Source of the DNA: Gnomoniopsis sp. IMI 355080
Lineage: Eukaryota > Ascomycota > Sordariomycetes > Diaporthales > Gnomoniaceae
DNA: 57,254 bases
Direction of reading: 5' to 3'
Assembly: GCA_027946555.1 (NCBI GenBank)
Contig: JAPEVC010000223.1
Span: 1 to 57,254, forward strand
In this document: positions 48,204 to 57,254 of the stretch, one piece after another
Position numbering within the stretch: the first letter of the stretch is position 1
Layout of the letters: each line of letters begins with the position of its first letter
The notes under the pieces: generated by a model
What the model was told of the DNA's origin: nothing
Seen by the model: only the letters and a program-made list of their open reading frames with translations
Databases searched by the model: none
Made by a program: the position numbers and the translations under genes

Positions 48204-49889
48204 CTATTCTCTGTGATGTCCAAGAACCCGCTCCTTTTCAGTGCACAGGGGGTGTATGTCGCTTTGTGCCCGCACCATAAACATGGGAAGAAGCAATGCT
48301 ATTGTCGCACAGAACCAAAAATACCATGTCAAGATGAGCTCACAGAATGGTGGAGACTGAGCTGTGACACTCATCGGGTCGAGATACTTGTTGTGCGATT
48401 CTGGTGTCTCCCCCACCAAGGCAAGGTGTAATATGTATAGTACCCAGAGTCCCACAGTCCATTTACTGACTGTGCCCAGGGTCGGCATTTCGATCGATGC
48501 TACTTGTTGAGCCACACCTGCGAACCATCGGTGGCACCTCTCGTCCCCTTGGAGCACCTGGACTGCCCATAGAAGTGCAGGTAAGGAGAGCCCAGTGGCG
48601 TACATGAGGCGATCCTCGGTAGCAAATTTGAATACGCTGAGTGTTGCTAGTCCCAACACCATGATACTGAGTGTCGCGAGGCCGGCGAAGAAGGCGGTAG
48701 ACGAGACCATATAGCGACTGGTTAGTCGAATGCCAAAATCCCAACCACCATCCTGGGTTTGCCAGGTCAGCCAGATCCGAGCCTTCCTCAACCTCCGCCA
48801 GCTGATATTTAGGTTGTACACCAAGTAGAACGCGTAGGCCACGAAAGTGACCCTGCCTGGGCCTCCGCGCAGGCCTGACGCTGGAAGCATCGCCATGCCA
48901 ATGAAAATAGCAGGCACTCGGATGGCCAGAGTGAGACCTGCGCCAGCCACAAGGAGAGCCCATTCCAAGTCTGGATACTTGCCGAGTAGGCCGAGTTCCC
49001 TTATTATGCTGAACGTCATGCTGGGCCATTCGGATACGAGAGCGCCAAGCGACAGGTCAAGACCTCTGTGAGGGCCATTGTAAACGGTGATGAGGATCAT
49101 GAGCAGGACGATGAGGCTGTGATGAACGAGAAGCTCTGTGTTTCCGATGTAGTGGTAGAACTCTATCATGACCGTACTGCCTCGTGATCCCCAGCAGGTC
49201 TGCTGGTAGTTGTTCATGGGGCCGTGGATACCTGCCACGTCGTCCTCTGGGGCTGTCATGTATGCCGCCAAAACACAACTCGGGATGGTGATAACCTTGA
49301 AGGCTAATCCTATTATAAGCCCAACGACATAATTTTTCTTCCTGAAGTTATTGCCCAGCCTGGCATACCACGCTGGCTTAAAGAGCACCAGACCTCCCCA
49401 GGCCCACATCCATATGACGAGGCAGGAGCTTGCTATCTGCAAGAGGCGTGTGTTGGGACCGATTACGTCCAAATGCATGCCTGGAGCTAAGTCGCTCGTC
49501 AGTGAATGGTTGCCTATGTCCATCGTGGAAGGCAGTTCGACGTAGATATCAGCACGGGAGACTGCAGGTGTCGAACCAGATGCGGTCGGTGTGAACGGGA
49601 TAGGTAGGGGTGGCGAGAAGGCGGTCTTGTTGAGCCTGTTATCGAAAGATAGTGTCGAATTTCTCAATATGTAGACAGAGTTTATTTGTATTTGATCTTG
49701 CCAAGTTAGATGATCAGTCACTACAATGGTAAAAAATGAGTGGACCCGTAAAAGCACGCATGGTTGACGAGGAAGGGAGATGCTCCGAATAGAAACCCCT
49801 TGGAGATAGCCGAGTTGAGGTTTTGAGAGATCATGGGATCTAGTTACCTCAAAGATCAGGTCAGCGCCTTCCAAACGAGCAAAAGCCAT
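48204..49889 (-). CDS. Polytopic membrane protein with TLC-like stretch
   Basis: A single-exon integral membrane protein of up to 561 residues. About nine to eleven hydrophobic segments can be read, for example LQIASSCLVIWMWAWGGLVL, YVVGLIIGLAFKVITIPS, FFAGLATLSIMVLGLATL and LILTWYFWFCATIALLLPMF. The stretch MIEFYHYIGNTELLVHHSLI followed by LLMILI resembles the His-containing core of TLC (TRAM-LAG1-CLN8) domain proteins, which handle lipids; this assignment is tentative. The first ATG is 49889, but the first 122 codons read less like protein. A second ATG at 49523 (MDIGNHSLTSDLAPG) lies just before the first membrane helix and may be the real start. The upstream frame being free of stops favours the longer form. 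Confidence 0.65.
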   Translation of the reverse strand: MAFARLEGADLIFEVTRSHDLSKPQLGYLQGVSIRSISLPRQPCVLLRVHSFFTIVVTDHLTWQDQIQINSVYILRNSTLSFDNRLNKTAFSPPLPIPFTPTASGSTPAVSRADIYVELPSTMDIGNHSLTSDLAPGMHLDVIGPNTRLLQIASSCLVIWMWAWGGLVLFKPAWYARLGNNFRKKNYVVGLIIGLAFKVITIPSCVLAAYMTAPEDDVAGIHGPMNNYQQTCWGSRGSTVMIEFYHYIGNTELLVHHSLIVLLMILITVYNGPHRGLDLSLGALVSEWPSMTFSIIRELGLLGKYPDLEWALLVAGAGLTLAIRVPAIFIGMAMLPASGLRGGPGRVTFVAYAFYLVYNLNISWRRLRKARIWLTWQTQDGGWDFGIRLTSRYMVSSTAFFAGLATLSIMVLGLATLSVFKFATEDRLMYATGLSLPALLWAVQVLQGDERCHRWFAGVAQQVASIEMPTLGTVSKWTVGLWVLYILHLALVGETPESHNKYLDPMSVTAQSPPFCELILTWYFWFCATIALLLPMFMVRAQSDIHPLCTEKERVLGHHRE

Positions 49890-50529
49890 GTGAATGTCAA
49901 CACTGTGTCCTGCAAGACCGTGTAAGAGTCAAAGCGTAAGGCGGTTGCTTGACCAAGATCGGCATGTGCTCCCCAGATGGCGAAATACCGTTGTGAGTGG
50001 CTCACAGCTTCAAGCTAGGCCCTGGTCACTTACAGACAGCATGGTCTTGATAGTAGATTTATTTGACAGCTTTAAGCTTAAGCCGTCAGGCTCAGTCCGT
50101 ATTAGCGCTCGGTACTTGAGCAGACTTGCAGGTGATCGCGATGCCCGTACTAAAGGTACCTACCTACCTGCCTATTCGGTTATTCAGCCCAGATCTTTGA
50201 GGGGCCGACCTAGACTCATAGACTCCCTGACGCAATAGTGTGCTAAGTGTTCTTACGCGAGATCTTATTGAAGGCCAGTACGCACCCAGGAGGTATCTAC
50301 GTACCAGGGCACCTACTTAGGTAGGTACTCAGGTAGGTAGTCAGCAATTTATGATATCACGATTCACCAACTCGAGGCTACCAAATAGGAAGACAAGCCT
50401 CGTTCATTGTTCCCAGACACTCGTTTAGCATTCAACCAGTCTTATCATCCCTACAGCTTTCCATTGTCAGTGCCTCACCTCACCAGCACTTCAAAGTACT
50501 TCAATGGGGATCCGCTGTGCGCTGGACCT
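49890..50529. other. Divergent promoter region
   Basis: About 640 bp lie between the membrane protein (minus) and the DHA2 carrier (plus). Several copies of an acctacctgcct/aggtaggt motif, partly palindromic, lie at about 50157-50175 and 50310-50342. No gene is seen. Confidence 0.5.
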
Positions 50530-52514
50530 ATGGCAGAAACTGACACGACGCTGATGGCTGGCAACGACGGTGTTGACCATGGAATTCCTTCGACTCTGGC
50601 CCGGGACGATGTGACCCTTCGCCACAATAGCAGTTGGGCATCACGAAGCAGAAGCAGCAGCACCACCGTGGTTCAACAAGAGTCGCCGAGTGAAAACGAG
50701 AACCCTCATCAACAACAACATGGCTTGGCCATCCTACCACCGTGGCGCAAGTTGTCCATTTTCGCTTGCTCATGTTTGTTGCAATTCCTGCTCAATCTGG
50801 ACATGGCTTCCGTCGCTGTGACGCTCCCGGTACTGTACATCGCATCCTCACGATGTTATCACTTTCCCGAGCAAGCAGCATGTAGACTAACCACTACGGG
50901 TTGATGCAGAACATTGCGAAAGATCTTAAAGCCAGCCAAGTCCTCGTCTTCACGGTTGCAACCGGCTATTTCCTCTCGCAGACAGTCTTCCAACTTCTCT
51001 TCTCACATATTTCGCATGCCGTAGGCCGCAAGTACGCATACCTTTCTGGTGTGACCCTCCACATCATCGGCGCTATCGTGGCCGCCACCAGCAAATCCGC
51101 CCAGCAATTGATAGCCGCCCGCGTCATACAAGGAATCGGTGCTGCAGGCATGTTCACGATGTCGGCCATTGTCATAGTAGAACTCTTGCAGCCCCGTCAG
51201 AGGGCATCGTGGACTGCTGTCTCGCAGGCTTTCGGGGCGCTGGGGAATATTTGCGGACCAATCTTCGCAGCTCTGCTGTTCAAACAATACACTTGGGTGA
51301 GTCATTCATGCTCTCCACTCAAGTCTGTGGCACCGAAGATAGACTGCATCCGTTCGATGCTGCTCGCGGCGACGCTCAGCTGACAGATTCAGCGATCTGT
51401 ATTCTATTTAGAATTCATTGCCGCCGGTGTACTCTTCTTCGCGCTCCTCGGCCTCCTCCCAAATTGGCGAAACAAGAGTTCAAAACCCCTTGAGGTGCTC
51501 AAACGCTGTGACTGGATCGGCATGCTCCTCTTCTTCCTATGTTCCATCACGCTTCTCATACCTATCAACATCGGTGGTACAGTGCAGCCCTGGAGGTCTC
51601 CTGCAGTAATCGTCTGCCTAGTTATTGGGGCGCTCAGCCTGATGGTGCTGATAGGCCATCAGCGATACCTCGCGCCACATCCCGCCTTTCCGAGTCAAAT
51701 CTTCACTAAACCCGTGACTAATGTCGCCTTCTTTGGGAGTCTTGTTAGCGGGATGCTGTTAAGCATGATATTTTACAACCTGGTCTTATTCTGGGAAGGC
51801 GTACGACACCTGCCTACCATGAGGGTTGGCATCATGCTGCTTGCTGTGACACTGTCTTACACCATTGGTGCGGCGGCGACAGGTATCGCCATCAGGCTCT
51901 GGGGCCATATTAAGTGGGCGACTATCACAGGCACGGTCTTGGCTGAGAGTGGGCTTGGATTGATGTATCTTCTGACAGAAACAGCGCCCGTCGCACCTCT
52001 GATTATAATCACAATGCTGGCAGCATTGGGGTGCGGAATTTACCTGCCAGCCATGATCAACACCATACTCGCTTCGACCGGCAAACAATGGCATAGCCAT
52101 GCCATTGCGATGCGCACCCTACTATATACCGCGGGCCAATGCATGGGCATCTCGATCGGTCTCGCCATCTTCACCAACAACTTCTCCTACCAAGTCGACA
52201 AGGTCAGCCACGGCTCACAGAGCGTCGCAATCACACCACAGGGCTTGATGCAGATCATCAAGGACCTGCCAAAAGACAGCGAAATTGTTGCATTTATCGT
52301 TGAGGCGCTGCGTTGGGTCTGGGGGACAGGGGCCGTCATTGGATTTCTTGCTGGCATCCCGGCGTGTGTGCTGAAATGTCCTGCTCTGCCCGAGGATGAC
52401 GGGCCACAGGGATTAGACGCGGAGAGAAGGCAGGCTCAGACTATAAGGCCGCTTAAGCTGTTGCCTCTCGAGGGCCCTCTCGAGGGCCTGGAGATGGATG
52501 CATTACCAAGGTGA
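50530..52514 (+). CDS. MFS efflux transporter, DHA2 (14-helix) type
   Basis: A plasma-membrane or vacuolar proton antiporter of 602 residues, of the drug:H+ antiporter-2 type that exports toxic compounds or secondary metabolites. Exons are 50530-50829, 50910-51296 and 51393-52514, all phase 0. After a 70-residue Ser/Gln-rich cytosolic tail, helix 1 reads LSIFACSCLLQFLLNLDMAS. The signature loops are AVGRKYAYLSGVTLH, LIAARVIQGIGAAGMFTMSA and VELLQPRQRASWTAVSQAFG, with GNICGPIFAALLF. Exon 3 encodes the remaining helices (FIAAGVLFFALLGLLPNWRN, then LLFFLCSITLLIPINIGG). The C-terminus has a small direct repeat giving LEGPLEGLE. The family is firm, the substrate unknown. Confidence 0.9.
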
Positions 52515-53131
52515 GCAATTCGCCATTCATCCACTCCGAGGTTGCTGTTCATGCTAGATGGCCGTCCAAGCGTTGACTGCTCAACTATGTTATCGGTTAA
52601 CTCTGGCATCAGGCAAGAGGACTCGGAGACCACTCAAACTGCCTCGTAGGATCCGAGGACAGTCATCTGCAGGGTTCCACCAAATTCCCTCGCAGAATCG
52701 TCTCTATCTCAGCTCGAATCGATACAGTCTACATCCTCAACATGAAACGTTGGTACCTCCATCACCATCGCAATACTTTGGTCATGAAACGGCCCAGCGA
52801 TAGTCCTTTCCCAAACATAATTGCGACAGCACATGAAAGGACGATACTAGAGCTGGATTGAAAGCGTCCCTTCTGGGTTGAATGTGTTCACTTTCGTGTG
52901 CTCCGGACACGACGAGCTCAGCGGTCTGTATGTACATATTCGAGAACAGCTCAATATGATACAAATCCCCCTCATGACACGAACTGAACTCGGCGCTCCG
53001 AAACAAGTCGTTGACTGACCCGACCCATGTGTTGCAAGAGCATCTCCCTAATCTCTGCAGAGGTAGAGACGATTCTACTTAGCAGACAACGCCAGGCCGG
53101 CCACACCCTCCAAAGAACCTTAGCCACCAAC
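52515..53131. other. Intergenic region between convergent genes
   Basis: This is 617 bp of 3' sequence shared by the DHA2 carrier and the beta-mannosidase. I see no gene or repeat. Confidence 0.55.
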
Positions 53132-55939
53132 CTAGACCATTCCCAAGTACCGCGCCCGAAAGACAGTTTCCTTCTTGGCGCCCTTGACACCAAAGCTCAC
53201 CACCTCGCCCGGCACAATATCCACAAGATTGTCCTCGAATCGAACCTCTTCGTCATCATCCTCACACTCCAACGCGAGGCCCTTGATCGGCACGTCGGCA
53301 CTGACCTCCACCGCAGTGCCAGCCTCATTGAGTCCCACCTTGAGCGCCTTTGGCTTTTGCAAATGTAGATACTTGAGCGGTTCGGGCCAATTGACGTACC
53401 GTGCGAGTTGTTTCCCTGTCTTGCTGTGCGTGAGGTAGGTAGCCACGACGGTGCGCTCGGCGGGCTGTTCGCTGTTGCTTCCTTCGGGGACGTCGAGGGC
53501 GATGATCTCTGTGGAACGGTTCTCAGGGAGGAGGAAGTCCCGCTTGACGGTCTCGCTATAGATTTCCTGCCCTGTCTCAACGTCAAAGGCCTTGATGGTG
53601 CAGTCGACCGTGACGTCGTCCAGGCTGAGATTGGAGCCCCAGATTTCAATTACGTGCGACACTTTGACGTCGACGCGGGTATACTTGTCGCGGGCATGGC
53701 GATGTTCTCGTCTGGTCATGCCGATGCTCAGGGGGGCCATCTCGCGCTTGACGGTGAAATAGGCGTGTTTGGGCCGGAGGTAGTAGTCGACAATACTCCA
53801 GCTCGTGACGGGCCAGCAGTCGTTGATTTGCCACACCAGCGTGCCGCCACAGTACTCCTTGCCGGGGCCTTTCCACTGGCGCTTCCACAGACGGTAGGCG
53901 GACGCGAGACACTCGCCTTGCATGAGCTGGGTGCAGTAGACGAACTGCTCCAAGGGATCGGGGGCATAGCGGAAGTTCTCGACCAGGTAGAGCGCGATGC
54001 GGCGCTCGTGGCCTTCGGCTTTGTTGTGGAAATCGACGGTGGAGCTCTGGGGGTAGCGGTCCGGGTCGTCTTTGCCCTGAGGCAGGTAGGCGTCGATGGT
54101 CTTTACGGACGGGAACGCTTCCATGCCGAATTCGGAGACGAAACGGCCGACGAGCTTGTCGAAGTTTTGGTATTTCTCTTGTGTGCCGTGCCAGACATTC
54201 CATTGGTGGATATCGCTGGTCGATATACTGTCAGTTGAACTACTTATTGCAATCGGAAAGGATGGAAGCAAGTAGTTTACGTACCCAATAGTAGGATCAG
54301 ACGTGGGTCGACCTCCGCCCCAAGGACTGCCGAAATGGTAGTACGTGGCAGGTATTAGCTCCGCGCAGACATCAGCAAGCACTTTTTCGTATATATAACG
54401 AGCAGGAAAGTCGGTCTTGAGCCAAGACGCAGCGTCCTTGTTGTCGTAGTCGTACGTCAGGCCCGCCGACTCTTGATACTGGTAATCCTCATTGTTGCCC
54501 GCCCAGATGACGATGGACGGATGATGGCGCAGGAGCTTGACGTTCTCCTCGGCCTCGCGCTTGATGGATGCGAGAATCGCCGGGTGAGCGGGGTAGTTGC
54601 CGCACCCAAACATGAAGTCCTGCCAGACGAGGATGCCGTACTCGTCGCAGGCGTCGTAAAAGGCCTGGTCTTCGTAGATGCCGCCGCCCCACACGCGAAT
54701 CATGAGCTGGTTGCCGTCGGCCACGAGCTTGACCCAGTCGTAGTATCGCTGTCGGCTGATTCGGGGCAGGAAATTGTCTGCCGGGATCCAATCGGAGCCT
54801 CCGCAGTAGATGGGGATGTTATTGACCTGGAAGAAGAAGGAGGTGCCCGGCTGGCCGTCCAATTCTCGCTGGATGAGTTCTGCGCGGCGAAGACCGATTT
54901 TCTTGGTGACAGTGTCGATCTCGTCGTCCTTGTCACTGAGCAGTGTCGCCTTGATGGTGTACAGGGGTTGCTTGCCGTATCGAGCAGGATACCACAGTGA
55001 CGGACTGCTAATGTGGAAGTGTGCTTGTATATCGCCAGCGCCGGTGATGGTCTCGGAAGCCACGTTGTCGCCATCTAGAGAGACGTCAAAGCGCACCTTG
55101 TTGGCTGTTGCGCCCTCCACCTCAGCGTGAGCAACGACGGACGCCGACTTGAGGTCTTTGTCGACAGTCGTGTCAAAGTACAGATCCGACAATCGCGACT
55201 CGTAGATCTCCAAGTGGACTGGCCTCCACGGGCCACAAGTATTCAAGACGGGGCCCCAGTCCCACCCAAACTCATACTGGGCCTTTCGAACGGCCAAGCG
55301 AGAGTTGTCGCCGTTCCAGCAGCCCCATTTGTGGTCAGGGTACTTCTCGACCTCCTTCCACCCTCGCAAGTAGGCACTCTCAAAAGTGATGAGCAACTCG
55401 TTCTCACCTTCCTTGACCGTGTCCGTCACATCGACTCTCTCTGGGGTGAACATGTTGTCCGACACGAGCACCTCCTTCCCGTTGAGAAGTACCGTAGCAA
55501 AGGTGTCGAGCCCATCAAACGCCAGGACGGCCTTGCTTCTTCTTTTTGTTCCCTCATTGTGCTCCTCCACCCCACTCGGGGCGGCGAATGTGGTGCGGTA
55601 GATCCAGGCCTTTTCCCCGATCCACTGCACATCGAGCTCATTCTTGCCAATGTACGGATCTGGGATGAGCTTGTGATGCAAGAGGTCCAGGTGGACATTG
55701 GTAGGGAACTGGGCCACGGGGAGGAAATTGGCAGAGTCATCGTCGGCCTGCTTGAACTCCCAGTTCTTGTCGATGGGGATGACCTTCCGTGGTGTTGGTG
55801 GTAGTGCTGGTGGTGCCATCTTGCCGGGCCTCCTACTCACGACTACTACGGGCTGTTGTTGAGCTGATGGTTGTGGCGCAGAGTATGACGAAGAGGACGA
55901 GGTGGGCGCCTGCGAGGGGATGAGAGTGCTTCTCACCAT
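53132..55939 (-). CDS. mndB: Beta-mannosidase, GH2 (cytosolic B-type)
   Basis: A GH2 beta-mannosidase that releases mannose from the non-reducing end of short manno-oligosaccharides. Exons are 54285-55939 and 53132-54215, giving 912 residues; the 69-bp intron joins TIG to DIHQWNVWHGT. The order is an N-terminal jelly roll (IPIDKNWEFKQADDD, WIYRTTF), immunoglobulin-like domain, catalytic barrel and C-terminal beta domains ending FRARYLGMV. The general acid/base is Glu484 in IWAGNNEDY and the nucleophile is Glu580 in SEFGMEAFPS. No signal peptide is present, as in fungal intracellular B-type enzymes. The longest start (55939) adds a Ser/Gln/Pro-rich 40-residue extension; ATG 55819 (MAPPALPPTPRKV) is closer to usual family length. 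Confidence 0.93.
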   Translation of the reverse strand: MVRSTLIPSQAPTSSSSSYSAPQPSAQQQPVVVVSRRPGKMAPPALPPTPRKVIPIDKNWEFKQADDDSANFLPVAQFPTNVHLDLLHHKLIPDPYIGKNELDVQWIGEKAWIYRTTFAAPSGVEEHNEGTKRRSKAVLAFDGLDTFATVLLNGKEVLVSDNMFTPERVDVTDTVKEGENELLITFESAYLRGWKEVEKYPDHKWGCWNGDNSRLAVRKAQYEFGWDWGPVLNTCGPWRPVHLEIYESRLSDLYFDTTVDKDLKSASVVAHAEVEGATANKVRFDVSLDGDNVASETITGAGDIQAHFHISSPSLWYPARYGKQPLYTIKATLLSDKDDEIDTVTKKIGLRRAELIQRELDGQPGTSFFFQVNNIPIYCGGSDWIPADNFLPRISRQRYYDWVKLVADGNQLMIRVWGGGIYEDQAFYDACDEYGILVWQDFMFGCGNYPAHPAILASIKREAEENVKLLRHHPSIVIWAGNNEDYQYQESAGLTYDYDNKDAASWLKTDFPARYIYEKVLADVCAELIPATYYHFGSPWGGGRPTSDPTIGYVNYLLPSFPIAISSSTDSISTSDIHQWNVWHGTQEKYQNFDKLVGRFVSEFGMEAFPSVKTIDAYLPQGKDDPDRYPQSSTVDFHNKAEGHERRIALYLVENFRYAPDPLEQFVYCTQLMQGECLASAYRLWKRQWKGPGKEYCGGTLVWQINDCWPVTSWSIVDYYLRPKHAYFTVKREMAPLSIGMTRREHRHARDKYTRVDVKVSHVIEIWGSNLSLDDVTVDCTIKAFDVETGQEIYSETVKRDFLLPENRSTEIIALDVPEGSNSEQPAERTVVATYLTHSKTGKQLARYVNWPEPLKYLHLQKPKALKVGLNEAGTAVEVSADVPIKGLALECEDDDEEVRFEDNLVDIVPGEVVSFGVKGAKKETVFRARYLGMV

Positions 55940-57254
55940 GATCTACCGGAGTAGTGAGGGTCACTAATGTATTTATTATATGTGCTGTGCATGTGGGTGT
56001 ACCGTGTGGGTGTTGGAGAAGCTGTTTATGGCTGCCGTCACGACCCCTGTCCTTTCCACCCCCTCCTCAATCGACTTAAGTAACCTAGCACGTCTACCTA
56101 GAAATGTACAGTACGGCACCATCTGTCTCCATTTCTGCAGGTACAACCGGGGGGTTTGCATGGGCTCAATTATCCGGACTAGTTACCTATCAGCCGGGCC
56201 GACACCCCCCCTTCCCTTACATACCCCCCCGAAACACCTCCCTTGTAGCTGGGTCAATATGATATTGATGTTTGCTGTTCTATAAAGCTTCGAAGCTATT
56301 CCCACAAGAATTCCAGTCTGTTTTGTCTTGTTTATCTCGTTCCGTGGGTAAAGCAGCCATTATCATCATCGTGAACTGCCGGTTTTTGAGTTTGGCAAGA
56401 GCCGGAGTATCGGGAAGGTTTGCCTAGATTGGTGGAGCAAAGTCCTCACACTAGGTCGAGCCCGAAGTTTTGCCCTGCCTCGTTTCGGTCCACGCAGGAA
56501 CCTTTTGGACGCCAGTCTAGTACACTACAATAAACCTTTTATAAGGAATGACTCGATACTTCTGGTGTATTGGTATCTTGTGACGTTGGACGGGACTAGT
56601 GTCATGCTCAGTATACTCAATCAAGCCCTGCTGGGAGCAATAAAAGCAACCGAAGTTGTAGCTCCATCTGCTGCAAAGATACACAACAATACGCTGCATG
56701 TCCTGGCTTATTATGAGCTCTTACAGCAAAAAGCGTGCATGCAATCTTGAAGAAGCACGGTCTCACTACTCGAAAAGCAACAAACATCGCCAGCATTACA
56801 ACATATATCTCTCTCTCTCTCTTTCTCAGCACTGAGAGCTATGTCTGTTCTGCTCTTCTGTACCGGCCTGCAAATAAGGTGAACGACTGTAGTAGAAGTA
56901 ATCCCCACGCTCCATAGACGCCCAGCTTCTTTTTTCTTTCTGCCTTTGGTGAACAACGTGATAATCCAAAACCAAAGAAAAAGGCAGCCCATGTCCCAGT
57001 TCCCCCAGCCCAAAAAAGAACGCCTCGTGACCTGCGTCTAACCACCCTGGCCAACCAGTCTCGCCAGCCATTCTCGCCATGCCATCTTGGAGCGAACTAT
57101 CACCTTCTGTATTCCCCCCCCCCCTCGGGGTCCCGCTTCAAGGACGAGCCACCAGACCATTCACCCTTGCCCAGTGCTCGCTTCTAACAACACCCACGTC
57201 TACTCCTCCGATTACTCAACGTAAACACCTCCTCCCACTCCCTCATGCCCCCGA
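55940..57254. other. Beta-mannosidase promoter and right edge
   Basis: I see no gene in these 1.3 kb. They hold a 12-bp perfect palindrome (agcttcgaagct) at 56286-56297, CT microsatellites at about 56808-56824, and a C-run at about 57113-57124. Any gene to the right starts beyond the window. Confidence 0.5.

Noticed and set aside
53408..54238. 276-codon plus-strand frame
   Set aside because: Antisense shadow of the GH2 beta-mannosidase catalytic exon.
1..57254. CRISPR array, prophage, operons, rRNA or complete transposon
   Set aside because: No repeat-spacer pattern, no polycistronic arrangement, no rRNA-like or transposase/reverse-transcriptase sequence; the genome is eukaryotic.

Overview
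The window is fungal nuclear DNA from a filamentous ascomycete (Pezizomycotina), most likely a Sordariomycete. Protein-coding genes are interrupted by short GT-AG introns of about 50-190 bp. They lie on both strands without operons, and the protein set is typical of that group: forkhead regulator, Cactin, asco-laccase ending in DSGI, secreted class II peroxidase, caffeate-type O-methyltransferase, MFS carriers, GH2, GH28 and GH114 enzymes. The species is not identifiable by reading alone.

Layout. The left edge carries the 5' end of a GH28 exopolygalacturonase (minus). About 0.9-10.5 kb is gene-poor, with no intact gene I can recognise, a 62-bp inverted repeat and a few orphan open frames. From 10.5 to 17.2 kb lie a forkhead transcription factor and a Cactin splicing factor (both minus). 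A secreted Pro/Ala-rich repeat glycoprotein (plus) sits at 19.3-20.4 kb, an MFS anion:cation symporter (minus) at 21.3-23.3 kb and a fungal protein of unknown function (minus) at 25.2-26.4 kb. A kinase with an HND catalytic loop (plus) is at 29.0-30.8 kb.

The right half is richer in catabolic and secreted functions. It holds a GH114 polygalactosaminidase-like protein (minus, 31.6-32.6), a seven-exon O-methyltransferase (plus, 33.3-35.2), an acidic coiled-coil protein of unknown function (minus, 35.7-37.1), a small secreted protein (minus, 38.6-39.2) and a laccase (plus, 41.5-43.3). These are followed by a secreted heme peroxidase carrying a single in-frame TAG (minus, 46.5-47.6), a polytopic membrane protein with a TLC-like stretch (minus, 48.2-49.9), a DHA2-type MFS efflux carrier (plus, 50.5-52.5) and a cytosolic GH2 beta-mannosidase (minus, 53.1-55.9).

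The genes do not form an obvious biosynthetic cluster: there is no PKS, NRPS or terpene synthase. The laccase, peroxidase, O-methyltransferase and DHA2 transporter within 20 kb could be read as a neighbourhood for handling phenolic compounds, but that is inference. Exon coordinates were read by eye from splice consensus and checked for reading-phase consistency. Several start codons remain open and are flagged.
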